Source: DATLXH01 sp035576005 (GTDB lineage: Bacteria > Acidobacteriota > Thermoanaerobaculia > Gp7-AA8). From it: a DNA stretch of 26,202 nt. The stretch is taken from NCBI GenBank assembly GCA_035576005.1, contig DATLXH010000001.1:1-26202 (forward strand), written 5' to 3'. Shown here in pieces: positions 14,142 through 21,899 of this stretch. Position numbers and translations under genes: made by a program. Position 1 is the first letter of the stretch; every line of letters begins with the position of its first letter. Below the pieces are notes generated by a model, which did not search any database, was not told the DNA's origin, and saw only the letters and a list, made by a program, of their open reading frames with translations.

Positions 14142-16016
14142 ATGCAGGATTTCGTCACCGCAATCGCCGACGGTCATATCTATCTCTTCGATGGAGCCAT
14201 GGGCACCATGCTCTATTCGAGAGGGGTCTTCATCAACAAGTGTTACGACGAGGCGAACCTTCGTGACCCGTCGATTGTGCTCGACGTGCACAAGGCCTAC
14301 GTAGCGGCGGGTGCCGAGATTCTCGAGACCAACACCTATGGCGCGAACCGGGTCAAGCTGCGCGGTTTTGCACTGGAAGATCAACTCGAGCAGATCAATG
14401 TCAGAGGCGCCGAGCTGGCGCGCGAAGCAGCGCGCGACGCGGCTTACGTAGCCGGGGCGATAGGGCCGCTCGGGATCCGCCTCGAGCCTTACGGACCGAC
14501 GGCGTTGTCTGAGGCGCGGGAGTACTTCGGGGAGCAGGCGCGGGCACTGCTGTCAGGAGGCGTCGATCTCTTCATCCTGGAGACCTTCTCCAACCTGGTT
14601 GAGATCGAGCAGGCGATCAGCGCGATCCGCTCGATCTGCTCTCTGCCGATCGTCGCGCAGGTGACGATTACGTCCGAGGGCGGGACGATCTTCGGAGACC
14701 GCCCGAAGAGCATCGGTGAACGTCTGCAGCAGGCCGGAGCAGACGTCATAGGGCTGAATTGTTCGGTAGGCCCTGACGTCATGCTGGACGCGGTCGAGGA
14801 GCTTGCAGCCTCTACGTCGCGCAAGATCTCCTGTCAGCCTAACGCCGGGCTGCCGCGCGATATCAATGGCCGTCAGATCTACATGGCGTCGCCTGACTAC
14901 ATGGGGAAGTATGCCAAGCGTTTAATCCACAAAGGGGCGAAGTTCATCGGCGGCTGTTGCGGAACGACTCCGGAGCACATCAAGGTGATGGCTGACGCGG
15001 TGCGTCCCCTGTCGCCCCGACGTCAGTTCACAATCATTTCTCCCTCAGACGACGCGACTCGAGTCCTGGCCGAGAAACCCGTGAAGCCGATGGCGGAGCG
15101 ATCGCGCTGGGGCGCGAAGATCGCCGCTGGAGAGTTTGCAACAACGATCGAGATCGTGCCTCCAAGGGGAGCCAGCGCGGATGCGATGATCGAGTCGGTC
15201 CGCGCCATTCATCTGGCCGGCGTGGATGCTGTGAACGTACCGGACGGTCCCAGAGCGCAGAACCGGATGGGTGCGATCGCCGTAGCCGTCCTGCTCCAGC
15301 AGCGGGTCGGGATCGAGACAGTGCTTCACTATTGCTGCCGCGATCGCAATCTGCTTGGCATGCATTCGGACCTTCTCGGCTGCGCAGCGCTGGGACTCAG
15401 GAACCTTCTTCTGATCACAGGCGACCCTCCGAAGATGGGGCCATATCCCGAGGCTACTGCTGTCTTCGATATTGATTCGATCGGACTCACGAACATGGTG
15501 AGCCTGATGAACCGCGGGCTTGACCTGGGACAGAATCCCTTCGGCGATCCAACCTCCTTCACGATAGGAGTAGGAGTGAACCCCGGCCATCTCGATCTCG
15601 ATTATGAGCTCGGCCGGCTCGATTGGAAGATTAAGGCCGGCGCTGAGTATGCGATCACGCAGCCGGTCTTCGATGCCGATCAGCTCGATTTTTTCCTCGA
15701 CAGGATCGAAGGGAGCCGCCTGCCGATTGTCGCGGGAATCTGGCCGTTGCTCTCCTATCGGAATGCACAGTTCATGAACCATGAAGTACCGGGGATTTCG
15801 GTGCCGGAAGTGGTGCTCGAGCGAATGAGAATCGCGAGCGAGAAAAGTAAGGAGCACGGGTTGCGAGAGGGCGTCGCGATCGCCAGAGAAACACTCCAGC
15901 GCATCACCAGCCGGGTAGCGGGAGTGCAGGTGTCGGCCCCCCTCGGACGCATCGATCTGGCTCTCGAGGTGTTCGACGGTCTGGTACCAGCGTCACGTCA
16001 GAATTCGGCTCTCTGA
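14142..16016 (+). CDS. Bifunctional homocysteine S-methyltransferase / methylenetetrahydrofolate reductase
   Basis: 624 residues in the layout of the YitJ type. The N-terminal homocysteine methyltransferase domain (about 1-290) starts with YLFDGAMGTML and carries zinc ligands Cys207 (GLNCSVGPD) and Cys272/Cys273 (GGCCGTTPEH). The C-terminal MTHFR domain (about 325-605) follows, with EIVPPRGA, LLITGDPPK, GVGVNPGHLD and ITQPVFDAD. Together they make 5-methyl-THF and take part in methionine formation. The frame stays open back to 14016, but that would run through the riboswitch and terminator. The ATG at 14142 begins right before conserved sequence, with AAAAGGA about ten bases upstream. The riboswitch predicts low expression when SAM is abundant. 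No cobalamin domain is present, so it is not a MetH. Confidence 0.93.
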   Translation: MQDFVTAIADGHIYLFDGAMGTMLYSRGVFINKCYDEANLRDPSIVLDVHKAYVAAGAEILETNTYGANRVKLRGFALEDQLEQINVRGAELAREAARDAAYVAGAIGPLGIRLEPYGPTALSEAREYFGEQARALLSGGVDLFILETFSNLVEIEQAISAIRSICSLPIVAQVTITSEGGTIFGDRPKSIGERLQQAGADVIGLNCSVGPDVMLDAVEELAASTSRKISCQPNAGLPRDINGRQIYMASPDYMGKYAKRLIHKGAKFIGGCCGTTPEHIKVMADAVRPLSPRRQFTIISPSDDATRVLAEKPVKPMAERSRWGAKIAAGEFATTIEIVPPRGASADAMIESVRAIHLAGVDAVNVPDGPRAQNRMGAIAVAVLLQQRVGIETVLHYCCRDRNLLGMHSDLLGCAALGLRNLLLITGDPPKMGPYPEATAVFDIDSIGLTNMVSLMNRGLDLGQNPFGDPTSFTIGVGVNPGHLDLDYELGRLDWKIKAGAEYAITQPVFDADQLDFFLDRIEGSRLPIVAGIWPLLSYRNAQFMNHEVPGISVPEVVLERMRIASEKSKEHGLREGVAIARETLQRITSRVAGVQVSAPLGRIDLALEVFDGLVPASRQNSAL

Positions 16017-16074
16017 CTTCAACGTGGCGGGGGTCACTTCGCCCCGACCGCACTGGTGCTTGACAGGAACGGCC

Positions 16075-16256
16075 AGCCCGCATTTCTCACAGACCTTTGT
16101 CGTGAGACGGCGGAGAGTGGCTTGGATGCGAGGCGCACGGCGATTTTGCGACGAAGGCATAGTTGACACTATGTCAAGGAGCGAAATTGCCGTGCAACGA
16201 AGCAGACAGGCCGCTATCCGTCGTCTCGCGGCGAAGGTTTGTGAGAAATGCGGGCT
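16075..16256. repeat. 182-bp imperfect palindrome with 17-bp perfect terminal inverted repeats
   Basis: AGCCCGCATTTCTCACA (16075-16091) is an exact reverse complement of 16240-16256. Pairing continues along most of the arms to a centre at CATAGT-TGAC-ACTATG (16158-16173). No clear target-site duplication is seen and there is no coding capacity. It fills the gap between two convergent genes and ends 3 bp before the stop codon of the protease gene. It could be a MITE-like element or a large RNA hairpin acting as a shared terminator. Confidence 0.88.
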
Positions 16257-16259
16257 AGC

Positions 16260-17636
16260 TCAGTCGGTAGCCACTGGCGCGGAGCGGGCCAGGAATGCGC
16301 CGGGAAACGGCGTATCACCGCTTTGAGGGAACCGCGCTGCTTCGCGTTGCAACTCCAGCCGCATCGATCCGAAGTCGATCGTCACCTTGAAGTTCTTCAG
16401 AAAGTTCTGTCCCAGAATCCCAAGCGCCTGCGTCCGTTCTGATGAGTAAAGCGGGAGGGTGCGGAACTGGCCCGCCCACCGGTCGACACCAATCCGGACG
16501 TCCTCTGCCGAAGCTCCCCGCTTTTTGGCACCTCCCAGCCCCTGGAGCATCGCGTCGTGGATGCGGGGCTTGAATCTGATTGCCGCCGGGCCGAGCTCCG
16601 CTTCGTTGAGGAATGTGATCTCGGATCCGGTGTCGAGCACAAATAGATACCATCCTTGTTTGTTGATTGCCGCATGAACGAAAGGACGGAAATTGAGCAT
16701 GAAGAGGTTCTGATCGGCTCGTGCGACGCGGTCCGACGGGAGCAGATGGGTCAAGCGCGCTTCCCCCCTCGCATAGTCGAGCTCGAGTCTGAACTCCTTT
16801 AGAAAATTCGCACCAATGAGGAAGTCGATCTGAAACGATCGCTCTCCGGCGACGAAGAAGTTCATCTGATCGTCGGCCATGACGGCCACCGGCACGTTCC
16901 GGATCTCCATCTTACCCACGGTGATTTTCTCAACCAGCCCGAATGTCACCGCAATCGGCTCATCGAGAAGTCCGAAAAACGTCCCCTTGAAATTCCCGAG
17001 TGTCTTGAGCGAGACGCGACTCGCCTGTGAGACTGAAATGATGGAGAGCGTGGCTCCGGAATCGATGATGGACGTGGTCTCGACTCCATTGAGCCCGATG
17101 CGGATTCTGGGAATGGTGGGGTTGCGCCACTCCATCGGCAAGCCGGCCGATCGATTCCCCGATATCCGGTAGACCTTCGTGGTGGCAAGAGCCTCGAGAA
17201 AGTCCATGTGCCACTGCCTGATGTAGAGACCTCGGTTGTCGGCTTCCCGTGCCCACTCGAGTGAGGCATCGTGATTGTTCGCAAGATATTCGAGTTGCGA
17301 GAGGTCCCACGCGATTGAAGCTGCGAGCGGACGAGGGGGTTCGAGACTGAATGCGCGCCGAAGATGCCGTCGCGCGTCATCGAGGCGGCCCATCGCTACC
17401 TCTGCCTCTCCGAGCGAGGCGAGATCTTTCACCGTGATCGTTTTAGGATCCATGCTCCGGCCGAGTGCGACCGCCCGAAGGTAGTCGCCCTTGTCCACCA
17501 TGTCGGTCAAAGTGGAGCCACGGTAGATCTCCGACGGCAGCAGCTTGAAAGGGGAGATGACCACATCGGAATAGAGGGCGCAACGCACCGATGTCAGCGC
17601 GATCACCGCTATTGCGAAGAGTTTGAGCTTTCCCAT
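16260..17636 (-). CDS. Tandem retropepsin-like aspartyl protease with TPR-like N-terminus
   Basis: 458 residues. The N-terminal segment MGKLKLFAIAVIALTSVRC is a probable export signal; the Cys might be lipidated, but Arg at -1 is atypical. A helical, TPR-like region follows (about 50-140; VALGRSMDPKTITV, ARRHLRRAFSLEP). Then come two aspartyl protease folds: the first has IIDSGATLS (about residue 190) and FLIGANFLKEFRLELDY, the second FVLDTGSEITF (about 345) and LGILGQNFLKNFKVTIDF. Two D-[ST]-G loops in one chain imply an internal pseudo-dimer. The frame runs upstream to 17888, but the hydrophobic signal and divergent neighbour favour 17636; ATG 17690, preceded by AGGAG, is an alternative. 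Convergent with the MTHFR fusion. Confidence 0.85.
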   Translation of the reverse strand: MGKLKLFAIAVIALTSVRCALYSDVVISPFKLLPSEIYRGSTLTDMVDKGDYLRAVALGRSMDPKTITVKDLASLGEAEVAMGRLDDARRHLRRAFSLEPPRPLAASIAWDLSQLEYLANNHDASLEWAREADNRGLYIRQWHMDFLEALATTKVYRISGNRSAGLPMEWRNPTIPRIRIGLNGVETTSIIDSGATLSIISVSQASRVSLKTLGNFKGTFFGLLDEPIAVTFGLVEKITVGKMEIRNVPVAVMADDQMNFFVAGERSFQIDFLIGANFLKEFRLELDYARGEARLTHLLPSDRVARADQNLFMLNFRPFVHAAINKQGWYLFVLDTGSEITFLNEAELGPAAIRFKPRIHDAMLQGLGGAKKRGASAEDVRIGVDRWAGQFRTLPLYSSERTQALGILGQNFLKNFKVTIDFGSMRLELQREAARFPQSGDTPFPGAFLARSAPVATD

Positions 17637-17824
17637 GGAGACCCGTGCCTGACAACAGCCTGGCCGGCTGCCTTGATTGTAAGTCCCCATCTCCTGAGGC
17701 GGCCTACTATCCTGATCGCGAGGCTGATGTTCACGAGTTTGTGACTGCCGGGCGCCGTGCCGTTCTCGGCGCGATTCCCGCGGTCTGGCATTGAGGCGGA
17801 AGTCTCCGGCGTGATGGGCGTAAC

Positions 17825-17853
17825 TTGAGAAAGCTTCGCTCGTCTGGCATAAG
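17825..17853 (+). promoter_or_regulatory. Probable promoter of the proline-rich lipoprotein gene
   Basis: TTGAGA (17825-17830; 5 of 6) and CATAAG (17848-17853; 4 of 6) with a 17-bp spacer. The predicted start near 17860 is just ahead of AGGTG (17864-17868) and ATG 17874. Confidence 0.5.
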
Positions 17854-17873
17854 TGTCTATGCGAGGTGATGTG

Positions 17874-18464
17874 ATGGGTAAAACTCAATGGACGCTGCTG
17901 TTGGCGACGATGCTGTCCCTTCTCGTTGCGAGCTGTCGCTCGAAAGAAAGCGTTACCAGCAGGAGTCAGGACGACTACCAGGTCGTGACCGAAGGATCTG
18001 CGTCCGGCGTCACCTCAACGATCGCGACTCCCGGGGAGACGCCAGGTCTGGTTGTAACGCAGACGACCCCCATGACCGGAACGAACGTTGATACCACCAC
18101 CAGCTTCGCACTACCTGCCGTCGCGCCGCCTGTTACTTCGCTGCCTGGAGAGAGCAACATTGCCGGGACGTTGCCTGGCGATCCTGGCGCACCGCCAGCC
18201 AGGCCTCGCCCAAGGACGACTCCTGTAGCGCGCCCTGCCGTTGAATCGAGGCCGGCGGCACCTGCGGCGCGCAGCGCGGACCCGGTGGTCACACAAACGG
18301 TTCGGACCGAGACCGTGACATCCGTCGCACCGGAACCAGTCTCGCCTGTTGAGTCGGCCGAGCAACCCGCGGAAGAGCAACCCGCCGAGGCGCCGCGCAG
18401 TGAGGATCCTGAGGAAGACGACGAGCCTCCTGCTCCGCCCGAGCCGACGTCGACGCAACCTTAA
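17874..18464 (+). CDS. Proline/alanine-rich lipoprotein of unknown function
   Basis: 196 residues from ATG 17874, chosen because AGGTG lies five bases upstream; GTG 17853 and ATG 17859 are also in frame. A lipoprotein signal ends in LLVASC (Cys21). The rest has no predicted fold: Thr/Val/Pro-rich repeats (VTQT, TVTSVAPEP), then an acidic C-terminus rich in Glu and Pro (EEQPAEAPRSEDPEEDDEPP). It is likely a flexible surface or periplasmic tether. I recognise no family. The TAA stop lies inside the start of a repeat arm (18461-18483), so the last residues may have been reshaped by that element. It diverges from the aspartyl protease gene. Confidence 0.75.
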   Translation: MGKTQWTLLLATMLSLLVASCRSKESVTSRSQDDYQVVTEGSASGVTSTIATPGETPGLVVTQTTPMTGTNVDTTTSFALPAVAPPVTSLPGESNIAGTLPGDPGAPPARPRPRTTPVARPAVESRPAAPAARSADPVVTQTVRTETVTSVAPEPVSPVESAEQPAEEQPAEAPRSEDPEEDDEPPAPPEPTSTQP

Positions 18465-18483
18465 CCCGCATTTCTCGCAGACC
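18461..18483. repeat. Solo arm related to the 182-bp palindrome
   Basis: TTAACCCGCATTTCTCGCAG and the following ACC match the outer arm of the 16075 element apart from a few substitutions. GCGGGTTAA at 18571-18579 is a 9-bp inverted partner of its tip. Between them the sequence differs from the larger element, so this is a relative or a truncated copy. Confidence 0.65.
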
Positions 18484-18876
18484 TTCGTGAACGCGCACAG
18501 AAGTGTCATCTTCCGGACGGCTTCACGGCAATTGCCGAGACTGAGAGAAAGAAACGAAATGTCGTCCCGAGCGGGTTAACAGCGGGAACGCTGTTGAAGA
18601 AGTGATGACACGCGGCGGGACTCGCGCACCGAAGGGGCGAATCCCTCTCCCCGGCGGGGAGAGGGTGGTCGCGTAAGCGACCGGGAGAGGGGCCGCGAAA
18701 GATACGAAGACCTCGCTCTTTTCGAAGGACTGGCGAGACTTTCACGCCCCTCTCCCTGCTTCGCTCCGCTCGCTTCCCTCTCCCCGCCGGGGAGAGGGAT
18801 TACGCCGCTTCGCGGCTCAACGAAGGCCAGAAAACGTTGAGCAATCCTTATCCACTCAAACTAGAATGCGCGCGCG
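18465..18876. other. 412-bp gene-free repeat region before glyQ
   Basis: It holds the 18461 arm, a copy of the dispersed repeat (18554-18816), and about 60 bp of leader for glyQ. The open frames inside it are repeat-derived and have no ribosome binding sites. I see no tRNA, T-box or other RNA gene, and no clear promoter for glyQ beyond the repeat. Confidence 0.7.
18554..18816. repeat. Dispersed intergenic repeat, copy 1 (263 bp)
   Basis: Homologous in the same orientation to 25988-26202. It contains two near-perfect palindromes: CCCTCTCCCCGGCGGGGA... at 18643-18665 and its counterpart at 18776-18798. It also has a GGTCGC-GTAA-GCGACC hairpin (18667-18682) and a palindromic GCTTCGCTCCGCTCGCTTC. 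Many stems suggest a REP/BIME-like non-coding element. Confidence 0.88.
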
Positions 18877-19794
18877 ATGCAGGCTTTGTCGTTCCAGGAA
18901 CTGATTCTGAAGCTGCAGAACTTCTGGGCGCTCCAGGGCTGTGCGCTCGACTACCCAATGGATCTGGAGATGGGTGCCGGCACGATGCACCCTTCAACCT
19001 TCCTCCGAGTCCTGGGGCCGGAGCCATGGAACGTAGCCTACGTTCAACCCTCGCGCAGACCCGCAGACGGGAGATACGGCGAGAACCCTTTTCGTCTCGG
19101 CAAGTACTTCCAGTTCCAGGTCATCCTCAAGCCATCTCCGCTTCGTGTTCAGGAGCTCTATCTCGATTCGTTGCGGGCGCTCGGTCTCGACCTGGCGAAT
19201 CACGACATCCGATTCGAGGAGGACAACTGGGAATCTCCGACCCTCGGGGCCTGGGGTGTGGGGTGGCAGGTGCTGCTCGACGGAATGGAGATTTCGCAGT
19301 TCACGTACTTCCAGCAGGCGGGCGGCATCGACTTGTCCCCGGTATCGGCAGAGATCACCTATGGCCTCGAACGCCTCACGATGTTTCTCGCACGCAGGTC
19401 CTCGGTATTCGATATCGACTGGGGTGGCGGCTTTGGTTATGGCGCGATCCGTCACCAGGAGGAAGTCGAGCTCTCGAAGTACTACTTCGAAGTTGCCGAT
19501 GTCGATCTCCACTGGAAACTTCTCGAGTCCTACGAGCGCGAAGCTCTTCGCTGTCTCGAAAGCGGGATCGTCCTTCCTGCTTACGACTGGACGGTGAAGT
19601 GCTCGCATATTTTCAATGTGCTTGATGCCCGCGGAGCCATCTCGGTGACCGAACGCGTGACCGTGATCAAACGTGTCCGCGATCTCGCAGTCCGTTGCGC
19701 GCGTGCCTACGTCGATTCAAGAGAAAGTCAGGGCTTTCCACTCCTGGCGAATAGTCATGCGAGCCCATCAATATCTTCCGGGGTGAAGGATTGA
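18877..19794 (+). CDS. glyQ: Glycyl-tRNA synthetase alpha subunit
   Basis: 305 residues, close to the family's usual size with a short C-terminal tail. It forms the catalytic half of the alpha2beta2 enzyme that charges tRNA-Gly. Signature stretches include SFQELILKLQNFWALQGCAL, MGAGTMHPSTFLRVLG, RYGENPFRLGKYFQFQVILK, EDNWESPTLGAWGVGWQV, MEISQFTYFQQAGG and EITYGLERLTMFL, all in the expected order for this class II synthetase. The ATG at 18877 gives the normal N-terminus but has no evident Shine-Dalgarno. Its stop codon shares one base with the glyS start (TGATG), so the subunits are probably made by coupled translation. Confidence 0.97.
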   Translation: MQALSFQELILKLQNFWALQGCALDYPMDLEMGAGTMHPSTFLRVLGPEPWNVAYVQPSRRPADGRYGENPFRLGKYFQFQVILKPSPLRVQELYLDSLRALGLDLANHDIRFEEDNWESPTLGAWGVGWQVLLDGMEISQFTYFQQAGGIDLSPVSAEITYGLERLTMFLARRSSVFDIDWGGGFGYGAIRHQEEVELSKYYFEVADVDLHWKLLESYEREALRCLESGIVLPAYDWTVKCSHIFNVLDARGAISVTERVTVIKRVRDLAVRCARAYVDSRESQGFPLLANSHASPSISSGVKD

Positions 19795-21899
19795 TGGCGG
19801 AGAAGGGAGAATATTTTTTCGAGCTTCTAACCGAAGAGATCCCGGCATGGATGCTGGAGGCGAGACTCGAGCAACTGCATCGTGACCTTGCCGATCTCTG
19901 CTCCCGTTACGCGGGCGCCGCGGCGGATAAAATCCCGATTCGGACTGGAGCCACGTCACGGCGAATATACTTCCGGCTGGGAGCCATGCCCGCTCGTCAG
20001 AGTGATCGGGTCGAGGAGATCAAGGGCCCGCCGGTCCGAATCGCCTACGACGGCGAGGGTCGGCCTACCGCGGCGCTTGCCGGCTTCCTGAAAAAGAATC
20101 AGCTCTCTCTGGAAAGCCTGACTTCGGAGCGCTCTGATGAATACATTCGCGTTACGAGAAAGCTGGAGGGTCTGACAGCAATCGAGTTTCTATCCGCCGA
20201 GATCCCGCGCCTCATCCAGACCATGAGATGGCCGAAGCTGATGCGTTGGGGAGGGGATGAGCGGACTTTCATCCGGCCGGTTCATTCGGCGATCTCAATC
20301 TTCGACGGGAAGGTGGTACCACTGCATTTGCTCGGAGTGACGTCTGGTCGCGCTACGGAAGGGCATCGCATTCTTCGTCGTGACTCCTTCGAGGTCAGTT
20401 CCTTCGATGACTATCTGACGAAAACGAAGAACGCGAAAGTCGTGATCGATGCGGACGATCGACTCGCGCAGATGCGCGAGCGTGGCCGCGTCCTGGGCGA
20501 CGAGGTGAGCGCGCAGCCGGTCAACGATTCTCCCACCTGGGGGCAATGGAAGTACCTCACGGAGGCCGCAGGAGTCGTACGCGCTGAGTTTGATCGCGCG
20601 TACCTCGAGCTGCCCGAGGAGATTCTGGTGACCGTTATGCGCGTCCATCAGAAACAGCTGCCTCTGTACAACGGTGACCAGCTCACGCACTACTTCCTGG
20701 CAGTCATGGACAACGTCGACGATCGCGAGGGCAACGCCGCCAGCGGAAACGCCTTTGTGACGAACGCGCGCTTCGCCGATGCTCGCTTTTTCCACCAGAC
20801 CGATCGGCGGACGAAGCTCCAGGATCGGATTGAGTCGCTGCGGCATTTGCAGTTTCACGAGAAACTGGGCAACTACCACGACAAGCGAGCACGGATCATG
20901 GCGCTCGTTGACTGGCTGGCCGGAACGCTTCATCTCCCCAAAGAGGAGGCGGTCGAGGCTGCATCTCTTTGCAAGGTCGATCTCGTGACCGAGATGGTCA
21001 AGGAGTTTACCGAGCTGCAGGGGCAGGTTGGGGGGATCTACGCTCGCGAAGAGGGCTATCCGGAATCGGTCTGGAAGGCGATCTACGATCACTACCGTCC
21101 GGTCGCAATGGACGGCCTCATGCCGGAGAGTGAGAGTGGCGCCCTGGTCTCCACAGCTGACAAGCTCGATACGCTTGCAGGGTTCTTTCTGATCGGCGCC
21201 AGGCCGACTGGATCGAAAGACCCTTTCGCCTTGCGTCGGACAGCTCAGGGAATCGTACAGGTTGTGCTTCAACGCGAGTGGCCGGTCGATATTCAGCAGC
21301 TCGTTGAGCGGGCACTTGCCGGCTATTCAGTCGCGAGCGTCGCTCCGAACGTGGCCGACGACATGATGGAATTCATGGCGGAACGCCTGCGAACATTGCT
21401 TGGCCACGAGTCGTTCGCCGCGTTCTCGTACGACGAGATTGATGCCGCTATGGCGGCAGGGTGGCGAATATCTCTTCCTGATCTCTGGAAGCGAGCAGCG
21501 GCGGTTCATAATCTGCGCGACGCGACACAGTTCATCTCGATCCTTGATTCCGCGAAGCGAATTGCGAACATCGTTGGACAACAGACGTTCGAGCGCCGCT
21601 CGCGCTCACCCCTCGGTCATCCGACCGCCGAGCAACTCGCTGATGCTGTCGATGAGGTCGAGAAGCGGGTGACGGTGTCGATCGCTGACGGTGATTACGC
21701 CGGAGCGCTGGAGCTCTTCGCTACTCTCGCTCCGCAGCTCGAGCTGTTCTTCAAGGACGTGATGGTCATGGTCGACGACACGGAGCTAAGGGACGAGCGC
21801 CTGGCCTTGCTCGACCGCGTTGGTCGCCTGGTCTCAGGGATTGCTGACGTGACCAGGCTCGTCGTGAATCGACGTGAGTACGACACAGCGACGGCATGA
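19794..21899 (+). CDS. glyS: Glycyl-tRNA synthetase beta subunit
   Basis: 701 residues, normal for the family. The beta subunit recognises tRNA-Gly and completes the alpha2beta2 enzyme. The start region FFELLTEEIPAWML is typical, as are RTFIRPVHS, RVHQKQLPLY, NARFADARFFHQTDRR, KLGNYHDKRARI, LVTEMVKEFTELQG, YPESVWKAIYDHYRP and SKDPFALRRTAQGIV. The C-terminal part (about 590-690) is the DALR-like anticodon-binding domain. ATG 19794 was preferred to TTG 19791; AAGGA lies just upstream. Its stop overlaps the next gene by ATGA. Confidence 0.97.
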   Translation: MAEKGEYFFELLTEEIPAWMLEARLEQLHRDLADLCSRYAGAAADKIPIRTGATSRRIYFRLGAMPARQSDRVEEIKGPPVRIAYDGEGRPTAALAGFLKKNQLSLESLTSERSDEYIRVTRKLEGLTAIEFLSAEIPRLIQTMRWPKLMRWGGDERTFIRPVHSAISIFDGKVVPLHLLGVTSGRATEGHRILRRDSFEVSSFDDYLTKTKNAKVVIDADDRLAQMRERGRVLGDEVSAQPVNDSPTWGQWKYLTEAAGVVRAEFDRAYLELPEEILVTVMRVHQKQLPLYNGDQLTHYFLAVMDNVDDREGNAASGNAFVTNARFADARFFHQTDRRTKLQDRIESLRHLQFHEKLGNYHDKRARIMALVDWLAGTLHLPKEEAVEAASLCKVDLVTEMVKEFTELQGQVGGIYAREEGYPESVWKAIYDHYRPVAMDGLMPESESGALVSTADKLDTLAGFFLIGARPTGSKDPFALRRTAQGIVQVVLQREWPVDIQQLVERALAGYSVASVAPNVADDMMEFMAERLRTLLGHESFAAFSYDEIDAAMAAGWRISLPDLWKRAAAVHNLRDATQFISILDSAKRIANIVGQQTFERRSRSPLGHPTAEQLADAVDEVEKRVTVSIADGDYAGALELFATLAPQLELFFKDVMVMVDDTELRDERLALLDRVGRLVSGIADVTRLVVNRREYDTATA

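Noticed and set aside
16249..16275. tRNA-like start GCGGGCTAGCTCAGTCGGTAG
   Set aside because: It resembles a tRNA D-arm, but GAGC does not follow, and no anticodon arm or T-arm (GGTTCGA) is found; the segment is the palindrome end plus the protease C-terminus.
18506..18745. 79-codon minus-strand frame beginning MKVSPV, and its relative at 25881-26132
   Set aside because: Both are translations of the dispersed non-coding repeat; the frames diverge after the shared part and have no ribosome binding sites.
20295..21272. 325-codon minus-strand open frame inside glyS
   Set aside because: Shadow of glyS in a GC-rich genome; the coding strand has full family motifs.
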